Shown here in pieces: positions 8,587-17,315 of a DNA stretch of 29,684 nucleotides (the first letter of the stretch is position 1; each line of letters begins with the position of its first letter). A program made the translations under genes and the position numbers. Source of the DNA: Pseudomonadota bacterium. Its GTDB lineage: Bacteria; Pseudomonadota; Gammaproteobacteria; Acidiferrobacterales; Acidiferrobacteraceae. The notes under the pieces were generated by a model. It was not told where the DNA came from. It was given only the letters and a program-made list of their open reading frames with translations, and searched no databases. The stretch lies in contig JAJYPQ010000008.1 in assembly GCA_021795255.1 (NCBI GenBank), positions 1-29,684 of the forward strand, in the 5' to 3' direction.

Positions 8587-10467
8587 TTAAGCGGATTCGG
8601 AGGCCCGGGCAAGTCCTGGCATGGCGTCAATCACCTGGCGCGTGATGCCGGCCGCGTCTAAACCGCAGGCCGCTAGCATTTGGGCGGGCACACCGTGCTC
8701 AATATAGGTGTCGGGAAGGCCCAGGTTTAGCACCCGAACCGGGAGCTGGAGTTGTCCTACGAGTTCGCCGACCGCGCTCCCCGCACCGCCGGCTACGGCA
8801 TTTTCCTCGACGGTCACAAACAACTCATGCGAGCGCGCCAATTTGACGAGAAGGGCCTCGTCCAAGGGTTTGACGAAGCGCATATTGACGACCGTGGCAT
8901 TGAGCGACTCGGCCGCTGTGAGGGCCGCGCCAAGCAGGGAACCAAAGGCCAGCAAGGCGACTCGCGCGCCCGGCCTACGCACCTCCGCCTTGCCGATCGC
9001 AAGAGCGGTCATGGTGCGCTCGACCGCGACTCCAGCCCCACTTCCTCGCGGATAGCGGACCATGGCCGGGCCATCGTGGCGGTAGGCGGTGTAGAGCATT
9101 TGTCGGCACTCGTTTTCGTCGCTTGGCGCCATGATCACGAAATGCGGGAGGCAACGCATGAAGCTCAGATCAAAGCTACCGGCATGCGTAGGCCCATCGG
9201 CGCCTACAAGACCACCTCGGTCGACGGCCAGCATCACCGGCAGATTTTGGAGGCTGATGTCATGGATAACCTGATCGTAACCGCGCTGCAGGAAGGTCGA
9301 GTAGATAGCGACGACGGGTTTAAAGCCTTCGCAGGCGAGGCCGGCAGCGAAGGTCAAGGCGTGTTGCTCGGCAATGCCGACGTCAAAATAGCGGTCCGGA
9401 AACCGTTCTGAGAACTCAACGAGGCCCGAACCCTCGCGCATCGCGGGCGTGATCCCCATGAGCTTCGAGTCTTCTGCGGCCATGTCGCATAGCCATTCCC
9501 CGAAAATTTGGGTATAGGTTTTGCTACTGGCCTTGGTCTCCATCTTGCCGGTTCTCGGATCGAACGGCGTGACGCCATGATAGACGCAGGGGTCGCCTTC
9601 GGCCGGGGTGTAGCCTTTGCCTTTGCGCGTCACAACATGGAGAAAGCGTGGCCCTGAAAGATCGCGCATGTTGCGTAGGGTCGGGATAAGGCTTGAGAGG
9701 TCATGGCCGTCTATGGGACCGATATAATTAAATCCCAGCTCTTCAAACAGAGTTCCGGGCATGATGATGCCCTTCATGTGTTCTTCGATGCGCTTTGCGA
9801 ATTGAAAGACTGGGCGCACGGTACTCAAGACCGTTTTGCTGCCGCTGCGCACGCTCGTGTAGGCGCGTCCCGATAGGATGCGGGCAAGATAGCTCGATAA
9901 GGCCCCGACGTTGGGTGAAATCGACATGTCGTTGTCGTTTAAGACGACGAGCAAGTTCGCGTCCATGTCGCCTGCGTTATTCAAGGCCTCAAACGCGATT
10001 CCGGCCGTTAGTGCCCCATCGCCGATTACCGCCACCACTTGGCGACTCGATTGGGCGCGGGCGGCTGCGATGGCCATGCCTAAGGCGGCGCTAATCGAGG
10101 TGCTGGAATGGCCGACGCCAAAGGTATCATAAGGACTTTCGGCGCGCCGGGGAAAGCCGGAAAGGCCACCCTGTTTGCGCAGAGTCGGCATAAGGTCGCG
10201 CCGGCCGGTAAGGATCTTGTGCGGATAAGTTTGGTGACCCACGTCCCAAACAAGCCGGTCCTCTGGGGTGTCGAATACGTAGTGGAGGGCGATTGTGAGT
10301 TCGACTGTGCCAAGCCCAGCCGCCAAGTGTCCCCCGGTGCGGCTCACGGTGTTAATCAGGTATTCGCGCAACTCCTGCGCGAGTTGTGGCAACCGGTCCT
10401 CGGGTAATTGCCTAAGGTCGGCGGGAAGATCGATAGATTCCAGGAGGGATTGACTGGTTTTTCCCAT
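8587..10467 (-). CDS. dxs: 1-deoxy-D-xylulose-5-phosphate synthase
   Basis: Thiamine diphosphate enzyme (626 aa) that condenses pyruvate and glyceraldehyde 3-phosphate at the start of the MEP isoprenoid pathway. The active-site His is in [14 protein letters not shown]. The ThDP motif is [18 protein letters not shown] ending in the LNDNDMSI segment. The catalytic Glu is in [17 protein letters not shown], and YPRGSG and the C-terminal transketolase domain follow. Length matches the family (about 620-640 aa). The start ATG is 2 bp past the ispA stop, so the genes are tightly linked in one transcript with xseB upstream and folE2 downstream. Confidence 0.98.
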   Translation of the reverse strand: MGKTSQSLLESIDLPADLRQLPEDRLPQLAQELREYLINTVSRTGGHLAAGLGTVELTIALHYVFDTPEDRLVWDVGHQTYPHKILTGRRDLMPTLRKQGGLSGFPRRAESPYDTFGVGHSSTSISAALGMAIAAARAQSSRQVVAVIGDGALTAGIAFEALNNAGDMDANLLVVLNDNDMSISPNVGALSSYLARILSGRAYTSVRSGSKTVLSTVRPVFQFAKRIEEHMKGIIMPGTLFEELGFNYIGPIDGHDLSSLIPTLRNMRDLSGPRFLHVVTRKGKGYTPAEGDPCVYHGVTPFDPRTGKMETKASSKTYTQIFGEWLCDMAAEDSKLMGITPAMREGSGLVEFSERFPDRYFDVGIAEQHALTFAAGLACEGFKPVVAIYSTFLQRGYDQVIHDISLQNLPVMLAVDRGGLVGADGPTHAGSFDLSFMRCLPHFVIMAPSDENECRQMLYTAYRHDGPAMVRYPRGSGAGVAVERTMTALAIGKAEVRRPGARVALLAFGSLLGAALTAAESLNATVVNMRFVKPLDEALLVKLARSHELFVTVEENAVAGGAGSAVGELVGQLQLPVRVLNLGLPDTYIEHGVPAQMLAACGLDAAGITRQVIDAMPGLARASESA

Positions 10468-10469
10468 TG

Positions 10470-11348
10470 TTAATGATTCCGCTCGATAGCGTGATAGGCG
10501 ATGGTCGCGAGTAGTTCGCCATTATCTCCCAAAAAGCGGAGGCTGACGAGGGCATCCTCATAGAGAGCCCGAGCCTTGCGCCGGGCCGCGACAACGCCCA
10601 AGACCGACGCAAAGGTCGCCTTGCCGGCTGCGGCATCGGCGCCTACGGTCTTCCCCACTGTGATGGCCTCGCCTTCGACATCGAGAAGGTCGTCGGCAAT
10701 CTGGAACGCAAGGCCCAGCGTGAGGCCGTAGGCATCCAGTCCTGGAGGGACCTCGGATTGGGTCGCGAGCGCGCCTAGTCGCACGGCCGCATGTATGAGG
10801 GCCCCGGTCTTGCGCGTATGCCGTTCTTCCAGGATCTCCACGGTCGCTTGTGGTCCCGCTTTCAGGTCTAGAGCTTGACCCCCGGCCATTCCTTGTGATC
10901 CAGAGGCCCGCGCGAGTTCCGCTACCATCCGCAGACGCGCGTCTGCGGGCACGGGAGAGACCGCCGCCAGCACCGCAAACGCCTCGGTTTGCAGGGCGTC
11001 ACCCGCAAGTAAGGCTGTAGCTTCCCCGAACGCCTTATGACAGCTCGGTTTTCCACGCCGCATATCGTCGTCGTCCATGCACGGCAAATCGTCATGGACG
11101 AGCGAATAGGCATGGATGAGTTCGACCGCGGCCGCAGCTCGATCGAGGTGCGCAATCGTAGCCCCCAGCGCCTCGCCCGTAGCGTAAACAAGGCAGGCTC
11201 GCAAACGTTTTCCGCCCCCTAAAGTTGCGTAGCGCATGGCCTCATGAAGGTCGGCGGGTAGGGTGTGCGCGGGCGGAAGGACTTCATCCAAGACCGCCTC
11301 GACGCGGGCTCGATAGCGCTGGAGCCCGTCTTCCGGCCGCAAGCTCAT
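10470..11348 (-). CDS. ispA: Farnesyl/geranyl diphosphate synthase
   Basis: Short-chain trans-prenyltransferase (292 aa) that joins isopentenyl units to make geranyl and farnesyl diphosphate. The first aspartate-rich motif is [14 protein letters not shown]; the second is [27 protein letters not shown] near the N-terminus binds diphosphate. [16 protein letters not shown] is the usual C-terminal lysine-rich loop. The ATG at 11348 overlaps the xseB stop by 4 nt (ATGA) and the TAA lies 2 bp before dxs. This is the standard proteobacterial xseB-ispA-dxs order. Confidence 0.97.
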   Translation of the reverse strand: MSLRPEDGLQRYRARVEAVLDEVLPPAHTLPADLHEAMRYATLGGGKRLRACLVYATGEALGATIAHLDRAAAAVELIHAYSLVHDDLPCMDDDDMRRGKPSCHKAFGEATALLAGDALQTEAFAVLAAVSPVPADARLRMVAELARASGSQGMAGGQALDLKAGPQATVEILEERHTRKTGALIHAAVRLGALATQSEVPPGLDAYGLTLGLAFQIADDLLDVEGEAITVGKTVGADAAAGKATFASVLGVVAARRKARALYEDALVSLRFLGDNGELLATIAYHAIERNH

Positions 11349-11590
11349 TCGCCGCGTTCGCTTGGCTTGAAAGGCTCTACACGGTAGACGCCGTTATCGG
11401 TTACTAACCGCTCGACACGCTGCTCCGCCTCCTTAAGGCCGGCCTCGCACAGGCGTGATAACTCCATACCGCGCTGAAAAGCGGTTAGAGAGTCCTCGAG
11501 AGATTGTTGGCCGTTTTCCATTTGAGTCACGATCCGTTCGAGCTCGGCTAGCGCGGCCTCAAAATCGGGAAGAGGTGTTGGTTCTGTCAC
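11345..11590 (-). CDS. xseB: Exodeoxyribonuclease VII small subunit
   Basis: Small helical subunit (81 aa) of exonuclease VII, which degrades single-stranded DNA together with the large subunit XseA (not in this window). The family signature is clear: FEAALAELERIVTQMENGQQSLEDSLTAFQRG, then ELSRLCEAGLKEAEQRVE. First gene of the xseB-ispA-dxs-folE2 operon. A promoter-like pair TTGACG/TAGGGT lies upstream at 11617-11645. It is slightly longer at the C-terminus than many homologues, where it overlaps ispA. Confidence 0.95.
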   Translation of the reverse strand: MTEPTPLPDFEAALAELERIVTQMENGQQSLEDSLTAFQRGMELSRLCEAGLKEAEQRVERLVTDNGVYRVEPFKPSERGE

Positions 11591-11616
11591 AGGCTGCCCT
11601 CATCACTTGTCATGTC

Positions 11617-11645
11617 ACCCTACTGCAAGGTTCGCGAAGCGTCAA
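11617..11645 (-). promoter_or_regulatory. Probable promoter of xseB-ispA-dxs-folE2
   Basis: On the minus strand TTGACG (-35, 11645-11640) is followed after 17 nt by TAGGGT (-10, 11622-11617). This is a good sigma70 spacing and about 27 bp before the xseB start codon. The -10 is a moderate match. Confidence 0.5.
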
Positions 11646-11708
11646 TTCTACACAAAAGACGAACCGAGCCGCGGTGAAGTCGGACCTCCGATGGGCGTCT
11701 AAGTTGTG

Positions 11709-11714
11709 TATAAT
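11709..11714 (+). promoter_or_regulatory. Consensus -10 box TATAAT before mscS
   Basis: A perfect TATAAT ends 6 nt before the ATG at 11721, so transcription would be expected to start at or next to the A of that ATG. No convincing -35 box is seen 16-18 nt upstream and no Shine-Dalgarno sequence precedes the ATG. It could be a leaderless-mRNA promoter or a chance match. Confidence 0.4.
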
Positions 11715-11720
11715 ACGTCC

Positions 11721-12755
11721 ATGCCGACGCACGGACCTCTCAATAGACAGAAGGCGGGACGCTTTCTTCGGAATCTTCCTTGGACCACCGCTTTATGGGT
11801 AGGCCTAGCCTTCGGCCTCTTGTTGGCCGTGGCCTACGCCAAGCAACATTATAAGTTGCCGCCGGACGAAGTCAGCGTTTTGCGCACCCTTATTGTGGTG
11901 CTCGCGGGCTTACGAGTGATCCGCGACATCGAAGGCGCCATGGCTCGACACCGGGCTCATAAGCTCGAGGCGTTGACGCGCGCAGGAGCAGGCTTCACCC
12001 TGGCTTGGCAGGACTCGGTAACCGGTACCTACCTCATCCGGCTCCTGTTGTATGCGGGGCTCGCCCTTCTTGCGATCTTTGCGGTGGGCGGGACCTTCAG
12101 CGGGGTCTTGGTAGGAGGTACCCTGATCTCGGTGACCCTGGGTGTCGCCGGTCAGTCTTTTTTCGGCAATTTTTTTGGTGGCCTTGCGGTGGCCCTATTT
12201 AAGCCCTTCGAACTCGGCGATCACGTGCAGATCGTCGCCTGGCAGTTTCCGATGATGCCCGAGACGTATCCGCACCAGCTGCGCGCGCAAGGATATAGAG
12301 GAGTCATACGCGACATCAATCTTTTTTACTCCGAACTGCGCCTGGACGATGGGCAACTGTTTCGCGTACCGAACGGCGTTGTGATTACCGGCGGGCTCAT
12401 TCGCTCGCTCCCTCATGAATGGGCGCGGATCGTGTTTCGATTTGATATTGCGGTGCCACCCGACCCAGCCGCCGTTTTGAGTAAGCTTGAGGCGGCGGCG
12501 GAGTTGCATTTCCGGCCGCGGCCTGAAGATCCACCGCTCGTAGAGGAGCTAAAGTCTGGCGCCGATGGCGAGAGAGCGAAACCTGCGCCTCCGTTTGGTT
12601 GGGACCCGCCGGTCGTTTTGATGGTCGATATCTCTCTTGCCGCCTTGAGCGTGGAGGTGCGCGGCTCGGTTCCGCAACGGCTGCGCGACCGGGCCAAGGG
12701 TGAGTTCTTCGCGAGTATTTTACCGATCGTATACCTGCCTAAGCCGCAATCATAA
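11721..12755 (+). CDS. MscS-family mechanosensitive channel
   Basis: Inner-membrane channel protein, about 344 aa from the ATG at 11721 (a GTG at 11706 would add five residues but lies across the TATAAT box). Hydrophobic helices lie at about residues 25-40, 55-70 and 110-165. The pore helix and first beta strand read LGVAGQSFFGNFFGG...LFKPFELGDHVQI, matching the MscS TM3-to-beta-domain junction. LYSELRLDDGQLFRVPNG-type spacing (here NLFYSELRLDDGQ) follows, as in other MscS-like proteins. It probably releases osmolytes on hypo-osmotic shock. The C-terminal half is divergent, with a charged Pro-rich insert at about residues 260-290. It is divergent to xseB. Confidence 0.87.
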   Translation: MPTHGPLNRQKAGRFLRNLPWTTALWVGLAFGLLLAVAYAKQHYKLPPDEVSVLRTLIVVLAGLRVIRDIEGAMARHRAHKLEALTRAGAGFTLAWQDSVTGTYLIRLLLYAGLALLAIFAVGGTFSGVLVGGTLISVTLGVAGQSFFGNFFGGLAVALFKPFELGDHVQIVAWQFPMMPETYPHQLRAQGYRGVIRDINLFYSELRLDDGQLFRVPNGVVITGGLIRSLPHEWARIVFRFDIAVPPDPAAVLSKLEAAAELHFRPRPEDPPLVEELKSGADGERAKPAPPFGWDPPVVLMVDISLAALSVEVRGSVPQRLRDRAKGEFFASILPIVYLPKPQS

Positions 12756-12846
12756 GAAGACCATGGGGGCGCGGTTCTTCGATAAGCGAAGCGCGTCCCG
12801 GATGCCCACGTTAATCAGAACGATTTCGAGCTAAGGAGTGCGGTGG

Positions 12847-13395
12847 ATGAATCTTGATCGGGTAGGCCCTGGCGACAAGGCTCCACAAAGCGTCAATGTC
12901 ATAGTCGAGATCCCCGCGCACGGGCCACCCGTGAAGTACGAGATGGATAAGGAGACGGGCGCGATGTTTGTCGACCGTTTTATGAATACAGCCATGTACT
13001 ATCCTTGTAACTATGGGTACATACCACACACCTTATCCGGAGACGGCGATCCCGTCGATGTCCTGGTATTGACGCCTGTCCCTCTTATTAGCGGGTCTGT
13101 GATCGAATGCCGTCCGGTGGCCATGCTGAAAATGACCGACGAGAAGGGTGTAGACATGAAGGTCCTGGCGGTGCCTGCCGACAAGCTTTGTATCTCCTAT
13201 CGACATTATAAAAAGTTGGCCGATATCCCGTCGGGTTTGCTTGATCAAATCAGCCACTTTTTCGCTCACTATAAGGATCTCGAGGCAGGTAAGTGGGCGC
13301 GTATCGAGGGCTGGGTCGACGGCGAGCCCGTGAATTCAGAAATCATGGATGGCGTCGAGCGTTATCGAGCCGCGCAGAAAAAACCCCGCTTTTAA
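12847..13395 (+). CDS. ppa: Inorganic pyrophosphatase (family I)
   Basis: Soluble Mg-dependent pyrophosphatase (182 aa) that hydrolyses PPi released by biosynthesis. The signature DGDPVDVLV, with three metal-binding Asp, is preceded by [29 protein letters not shown] is the N-terminal active-site strand and KWARIEGW lies near the C-terminus. Length is typical of bacterial hexameric enzymes. The ATG at 12847 is chosen because AAGGAG lies 8 nt upstream (12833-12838); the GTG at 12838 overlaps that site. It is the last clearly chromosomal core gene before the accessory region. Confidence 0.97.
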   Translation: MNLDRVGPGDKAPQSVNVIVEIPAHGPPVKYEMDKETGAMFVDRFMNTAMYYPCNYGYIPHTLSGDGDPVDVLVLTPVPLISGSVIECRPVAMLKMTDEKGVDMKVLAVPADKLCISYRHYKKLADIPSGLLDQISHFFAHYKDLEAGKWARIEGWVDGEPVNSEIMDGVERYRAAQKKPRF

Positions 13396-13838
13396 CGGCC
13401 GTCAGCAGTTATTCCTCCCGGTCGCTCCCAGCACGCGATCTCGCTCTTTGCCTGAGGGTAGGACGACGTCTTTCAACATAATTGCACGCAACATATTCGG
13501 CTTTCTCTCTATTGAATGCATCAAAAATCGTGGGCCATTAGAAAGGTGTAGGGGCGATTACAAAAATTCGGTCTATCAGCTCCGGTCGACCTTTGGGCTC
13601 CCACGAACTGACGCTTGCCGCCAGCGCCACCAAGGCGTCGGGGTACCGACATGAAGGAACACCGACGGCCGTTGCTTCGCCTGACCCAGAAGCGAACTTT
13701 TCGCCTGACCTGACGTACTGGGAGACAGCACGTGCCCGCAAGCCGACCCTGTCTGAAAGCGCAAAAAAACCGGTGCGCTTCGTTTTCTTGTCGCGTATCA
13801 TTCGCTTACGGAATGACGCGCCATTCTTAGGGATTGCC
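13396..13838. other. Gene-poor junction between core and accessory DNA
   Basis: No convincing gene. It holds a segment at 13526-13556 (GTGGGCCATT, AAAGGTGTAGG) that recurs in altered form at 17157-17183, and an open frame from 13593 whose first 80 codons look non-coding. This is where chromosomal synteny appears to end. Confidence 0.5.
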
Positions 13839-14060
13839 ATGCTCCACCGTCACCTGAATCACCAGGCATTCACTTTAGCTGCCATCGATGATGTGATCGG
13901 GCGCGGTCAGGTGGTCGACTGGGCCGATCTCCGATCGGCGGTACTCAGCGACCGGACAGTGCGGGAGAAGGTGTTCCGCGTGTGTCAGGCGCATATCCAC
14001 GATCCATACGCTCAGCGCTATCATTTTTGGAAACACTATGTCGAACAACACGTCGCCTGA
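13839..14060 (+). CDS. Small protein partnered with a nucleotidyltransferase
   Basis: 73-aa acidic/His-rich protein beginning MLHRHLNHQAFTLAAIDDVI and ending AQRYHFWKHYVEQHVA. I do not recognise a named family, but short helical proteins of this type occur directly before AbiEii/MNT-like nucleotidyltransferases. Its stop lies 23 nt inside the next gene, so the two are translationally linked. The ATG at 13839 has TAGGGA upstream; an in-frame reading back to 13593 adds a stretch of low-complexity, unlikely protein. A cognate antitoxin or partner role is inference from position only. Confidence 0.6.
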   Translation: MLHRHLNHQAFTLAAIDDVIGRGQVVDWADLRSAVLSDRTVREKVFRVCQAHIHDPYAQRYHFWKHYVEQHVA

Positions 14061-14748
14061 CTGGGAAAGCGTCCTGTCTTCGGCGGCCCACCTCCAACGC
14101 CTCCTGCCGGACGCGGTTCTTGTGGGTGGGACCGCGGCAGCTGTGTACGCCAAGCACCGATTTTCGACCGATGCCGACCACGTGCTGGTTGATCTGCGCG
14201 AGCGATTCGATCAGATACTGGCGGATCTGGAGTCCGTGGCCGGTTGGAAAACCGCTCGCATTCAACGCCCGGTACAGATCCTCGGCAGTTTGGACGGTAT
14301 TGAAACCGGGATTCGACAGTTGATCCGCGATAAGCCACTGGAGACCGCCGAAGTCGAGATTCTGGGGCAGAAAATCACAGTTCCCACTCAGAGCGAGATC
14401 CTGCGCATCAAGGGTGTGTTAATCCTAAAGCGCAACGCCACGCGTGACTATCTGGATTTTGTTGCCTTAGCGGATCACGTCGGTAACGATCAGATGGTAG
14501 AAAGTCTGCGTTCCTTTGATGATCTCTACCCGCAAGCAAACGACGAATCGGCATTGCAACAGCTTCAGATTCAGCTGGCAAATCCGCTCCCGTATGACTT
14601 GGAAGGCGTGCATCTCTCCGAATACAAGCACTTAGCTACTCGTTGGCACAACTGGAACGCGGTGAAGGTCGTATGCCGTGATTGTGCCACGCAGATCTTC
14701 GATCACGTTACTGGACTCAAGACAGAGAAAAAAAAGAAGCCGAGATAG
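14038..14748 (+). CDS. AbiEii-like nucleotidyltransferase (TA-type)
   Basis: 236-aa protein with the minimal polymerase-beta nucleotidyltransferase core: VLVGGTAAAVYAKHRFSTDADHVLVDL at residues 27-53. Gly30-Gly31, Arg41 and Ser43 bind the nucleotide triphosphate, and Asp45/Asp47 are the metal-binding pair. EILRIKGVLILKRNATRDYLDFVAL (about 121-145) is the second landmark of AbiEii/DUF1814 proteins, where the Lys and Asp complete the active site. Characterised relatives attach nucleotides to tRNA or protein as toxins. It overlaps the 73-aa upstream gene by 23 nt, an operon typical of such pairs. The poly-Lys tail EKKKKPR is unusual. The toxin role is inferred. Confidence 0.75.
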   Translation: MSNNTSPDWESVLSSAAHLQRLLPDAVLVGGTAAAVYAKHRFSTDADHVLVDLRERFDQILADLESVAGWKTARIQRPVQILGSLDGIETGIRQLIRDKPLETAEVEILGQKITVPTQSEILRIKGVLILKRNATRDYLDFVALADHVGNDQMVESLRSFDDLYPQANDESALQQLQIQLANPLPYDLEGVHLSEYKHLATRWHNWNAVKVVCRDCATQIFDHVTGLKTEKKKKPR

Positions 14749-14979
14749 GATGATTGCGGATGTGAGCCGTGACCATTCGGGGCTGCCGGACCTAGTTTAC
14801 TGTGCGCATTTTCTGAAGGCACATAAGGCTCAAGCGCGTTAATGGTGGCACAAGGATCTTGCCTGCAAAAGAAGGCCTTAGCCCTGTCGGGGAGGCCGCG
14901 AACGTTTGACAGACAGGGGGGCATCGATAGTGAGCGGGGCTCGCCCGTCGTCACAGCCAAAAGCACGCGATCTACACCT
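14749..14979. other. Short non-coding stretch
   Basis: I see no gene, terminator or repeat here that I can support. The 46-codon frame that follows begins at 14980. Confidence 0.4.
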
Positions 14980-15120
14980 ATGAAAGCCGACCGCTACCGG
15001 CTCTTTCGCAAGATGCAGGAAGGCGGGCATCCGCGCGCTGATGGGGCTTTTGTCCTGTCCGAGGCGCAGAAAGAATCGCAGCGGATGTCGGAGGTTTTGG
15101 CAAAGGCTACGGTAGTGTAG
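14980..15120 (+). CDS. Possible 46-aa hypothetical protein
   Basis: Short frame MKADRYRLFRKMQEGG...SEAQKESQRMSEVLAKATVV with helical, charged composition typical of a small antitoxin tail or a gene remnant. No family recognised and no strong ribosome site before its ATG; an in-frame start at 14842 would double its length with unconvincing sequence. It may be a fragment. Confidence 0.25.
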   Translation: MKADRYRLFRKMQEGGHPRADGAFVLSEAQKESQRMSEVLAKATVV

Positions 15121-15192
15121 TTATGAGGTCAGTGTCGGTCTGCAACAAATGGTCTCCCTATCACTCTGTCCTGCGGTAAATAACGGCCTAAG

Positions 15193-15219
15193 GCGGAGTA
15201 TGCGGCGGATAACCTCCGC
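15193..15219. promoter_or_regulatory. Decayed fic-type palindrome, copy 1
   Basis: GCGGAG (15193-15198) and CTCCGC (15214-15219) frame a GCGGCGGAT core. This is the shortened counterpart of the intact palindromes at 20219 and 21030. It directly abuts the degraded fic reading frame. Confidence 0.5.
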
Positions 15220-15490
15220 ATAAATTGCGGCGATTACAGCGCCATCTGGCAGCTCAGTGACTGGCCGAGCTGGCGTTTTGACCTGGCGGCCTTGGCTAGA
15301 TCCATGGCTGAGGTCAGTCGCGCCCCAAAGTTTCTTGCCGGGGCACCCGGCTGACGCGGGCATAGCACACACGCGACGCGGTGCGGATCAAGGTCCGTTT
15401 CTTGCCGCGCTACGTACTCACCATGGAACGAGCGACCGGAAGCTGCGCAATCGACTGCTCAAGGGCTTCGAAGGCAAGTTCACCAACTCA
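15220..15490 (+). pseudogene. fic pseudogene, copy 1 (internal deletion)
   Basis: The translated DNA matches the intact Fic protein encoded at 21059. The first 34 codons align (IWQLSDWPSWRFDLAALA, MAEVSRA). After a TGA the sequence jumps to the C-terminal region (LRNRLLKGFEGKFTN against LLNRLLDGFAGKLIS). The start codon is ATA instead of ATG and roughly 240 codons including the HPFxxGNGR motif are missing. It cannot make an active AMPylase. Its upstream palindrome is partly kept, but no hipB or TTTCCCG operator lies beside it, unlike the other two copies. Confidence 0.75.
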
Positions 15491-15633
15491 GCACCGCATA
15501 GCTGCCAACAGTTAAAAGGTCCTGCGCAAAGGTGCGTAACGCGGCCCCTACTGTGGGTATCAGTGAAGCGCCTCAGATTGGCGGCGGATTCGATGCCCAA
15601 GTTCGGAATCGAATCCGTGTCCCGCACAGTCTC

Positions 15634-16683
15634 TTAGCGCAGGTCGTACCAAACCCCACGGCCACTGCCGTGTCGCTCAAACGTGCCGTTTTCGACCAGT
15701 ACTCGGAAATGCTGCTTAAGCGTGTTGCGGCCTACCCCGGTCAGCCTGATGGCCTCGCCGATAGTTACGCGACCATGTTCGCGGGCAAACTCGACGATCT
15801 GTAGCTGCAATTCAGGCATGGCTGCCAGCACGATCCTTTCACGCTCAATTTTCTTCTCCAGTCGGCGTGTCTGCTCGGCCAAGGAGCGAAGGAAGAACAT
15901 CAACCAAGGGTGCCAGTTCGGCGATTCGGTGCGGATTGTGCCCTGCGTTTGGCGCAAGGCTAGGTAGTACGCCTCCTTACTCTGTTCGACCACGCTTTCC
16001 AGCGAGCTGTACGGCACATAGGCATAACCAGCCTGCAGAAGCAGGAGCGTGGTGAGTACGCGGGATAGTCGACCATTACCATCCTGGAAGGGATGAATCT
16101 CCAGAAACACGACCACGCACAGAGCAATAATCAGTAGCGGATGCAGCCGGGCCATGTCGCGCTCTTGGTTTACCCAATCCACTAGCTCCATCATCAGGCG
16201 GGGGGTATCGAAAGGTGATGCCGTCTGAAACACAATGCCAATCGGGGCGCCAGTTTCGTCGAACGCGGTCACATTGTTCAAGTTGGTCTTGTAGTTACCG
16301 CGGTGGCGGGAATTCCTCTCGCTGTAGCGGAGCAAAATCTGGTGCAATTGTTTAATGGGGTTTTCGGTAAACGGGATGTCCTGCCAGGACGAGAACACGA
16401 GGTCCATCAGATCGGCGTAGCCGGCTACTTCCTGTTCGTCGCGGTTGGCGAAGGACTTGATCCCCAGATTTGATAGCAGCTGCGCCACCTCCCGGTCGGA
16501 TAGCTTGCTGCCCTCGATGCGGGTGGAGGACCCAACGCTCTCGATAGTGGCCACTCGCCGCAGGGCTGACAACCGGTCGGGCGCAAGGGTACCTAAGGCG
16601 CGCCAGGCGCCTTTGAACTCGTCGATCCCGGCGATAAGGCTGAGGATCTCTGGGGTGATCTGGACGGTGTCGGTCCGCAGCAT
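15634..16683 (-). CDS. Fic family protein with C-terminal winged helix
   Basis: 349-aa Fic-domain protein. The catalytic motif HPFQDGNGRLSR is at residues 197-208. The N-terminal inhibitory helix SSTRIEG (about 52-58, Glu57) marks a class II, self-inhibited Fic. The last 50 residues (GRVTIGEAIRLTGVGRNTLKQHF) form a winged helix-turn-helix. The usual activity is transfer of AMP from ATP to a Thr, Ser or Tyr of a target protein; here the DNA-binding end suggests autoregulation. The start ATG lies next to three tandem TTGGGTGTAA-like repeats. It faces the fic pseudogene copy 1, to which it is only distantly related. Confidence 0.9.
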   Translation of the reverse strand: MLRTDTVQITPEILSLIAGIDEFKGAWRALGTLAPDRLSALRRVATIESVGSSTRIEGSKLSDREVAQLLSNLGIKSFANRDEQEVAGYADLMDLVFSSWQDIPFTENPIKQLHQILLRYSERNSRHRGNYKTNLNNVTAFDETGAPIGIVFQTASPFDTPRLMMELVDWVNQERDMARLHPLLIIALCVVVFLEIHPFQDGNGRLSRVLTTLLLLQAGYAYVPYSSLESVVEQSKEAYYLALRQTQGTIRTESPNWHPWLMFFLRSLAEQTRRLEKKIERERIVLAAMPELQLQIVEFAREHGRVTIGEAIRLTGVGRNTLKQHFRVLVENGTFERHGSGRGVWYDLR

Positions 16684-16690
16684 AACCCAA

Positions 16691-16713
16691 TATTACACCC
16701 ATTTACACCCAAT
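16691..16713 (-). promoter_or_regulatory. Tandem repeats before fic, probable operator
   Basis: On the minus strand TTGGGTGTAA, ATGGGTGTAA and TTGGGTTATG follow each other head to tail and end in the start codon of the Fic gene. The 15-mer ACACCCATTTACACC (plus strand, 16695-16709) recurs exactly at 20115-20129. Their position suits binding by the Fic protein's winged helix. Confidence 0.5.
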
Positions 16714-17315
16714 AAAACGCTGTCCCTCTCAACAGCACCACCCGCTATGCGGTCGGTATAAGGGCTGATTTCCATACAATCTGCCGCGAATGATGACACG
16801 CATTACATTACCCTTACCCCCGTCGCGTCATAACCCCCCCATTACGCGTGAGCCTTCGCATTTCTCATAAAGAGCGACCTGGCCCTTCCGAGGGCTAGGG
16901 ATGACGTCGATCCGCGGGAGTATCGCTTGCAAGGGCCTCCGAAACCCCGGGGCCCTCAGTAGCCTCGAGGGCTTCCTGTTCGGCCTTGATTTTAAAAGAA
17001 AAGCACCGTCTAAGGGCTCGGGCCGTTCGCGCTGTGGGCGCTATAGAGCCGAACGATCGCGAGGTTCGGTTGCCTGCGGGAAGTCGGCGCGACGCCTGAG
17101 ACGCGCGGTCGTGTCCATGCGCGCACCGATCGTCTTACCCTCTTATCACCGTTAAGAATTGTGGGCTATTCAAAGGCGTAGGAAGCGCCCATAACGACCC
17201 TCACGGTGTTTTGAATGCGGGTACGACGCAGATACTCCGCTGTATGGTGGGTGGGAATAGCGGAAATATGCCTCCTGTATTAAGACGAGCAAAAATTGTC
17301 GCTAAGCGATGGGCA
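16714..17315. other. Gene-free stretch of about 600 bp
   Basis: No supportable gene. An open frame at 16901-17155 has no ribosome site and arginine-rich low-complexity translation. At 17157-17183 lies GTGGGCTATT...AAAGGCGTAGG, similar to the segment at 13526. The stretch may mark the edge of the first accessory block. Confidence 0.45.

Noticed and set aside
12756..12830. Terminator after the MscS-type gene
   Set aside because: A CTTCG/CGAAG stem exists near 12778-12792 but there is no T-run, so it was too weak to list.
13593..13838. N-terminal extension of the 73-aa protein
   Set aside because: The extra 82 residues are Pro/Ala/Arg-rich without protein-like pattern, and a ribosome site fits the ATG at 13839.
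16901..17155. An 84-aa plus-strand gene
   Set aside because: Arg/Ser-rich translation, no ribosome site, no recognisable domain.
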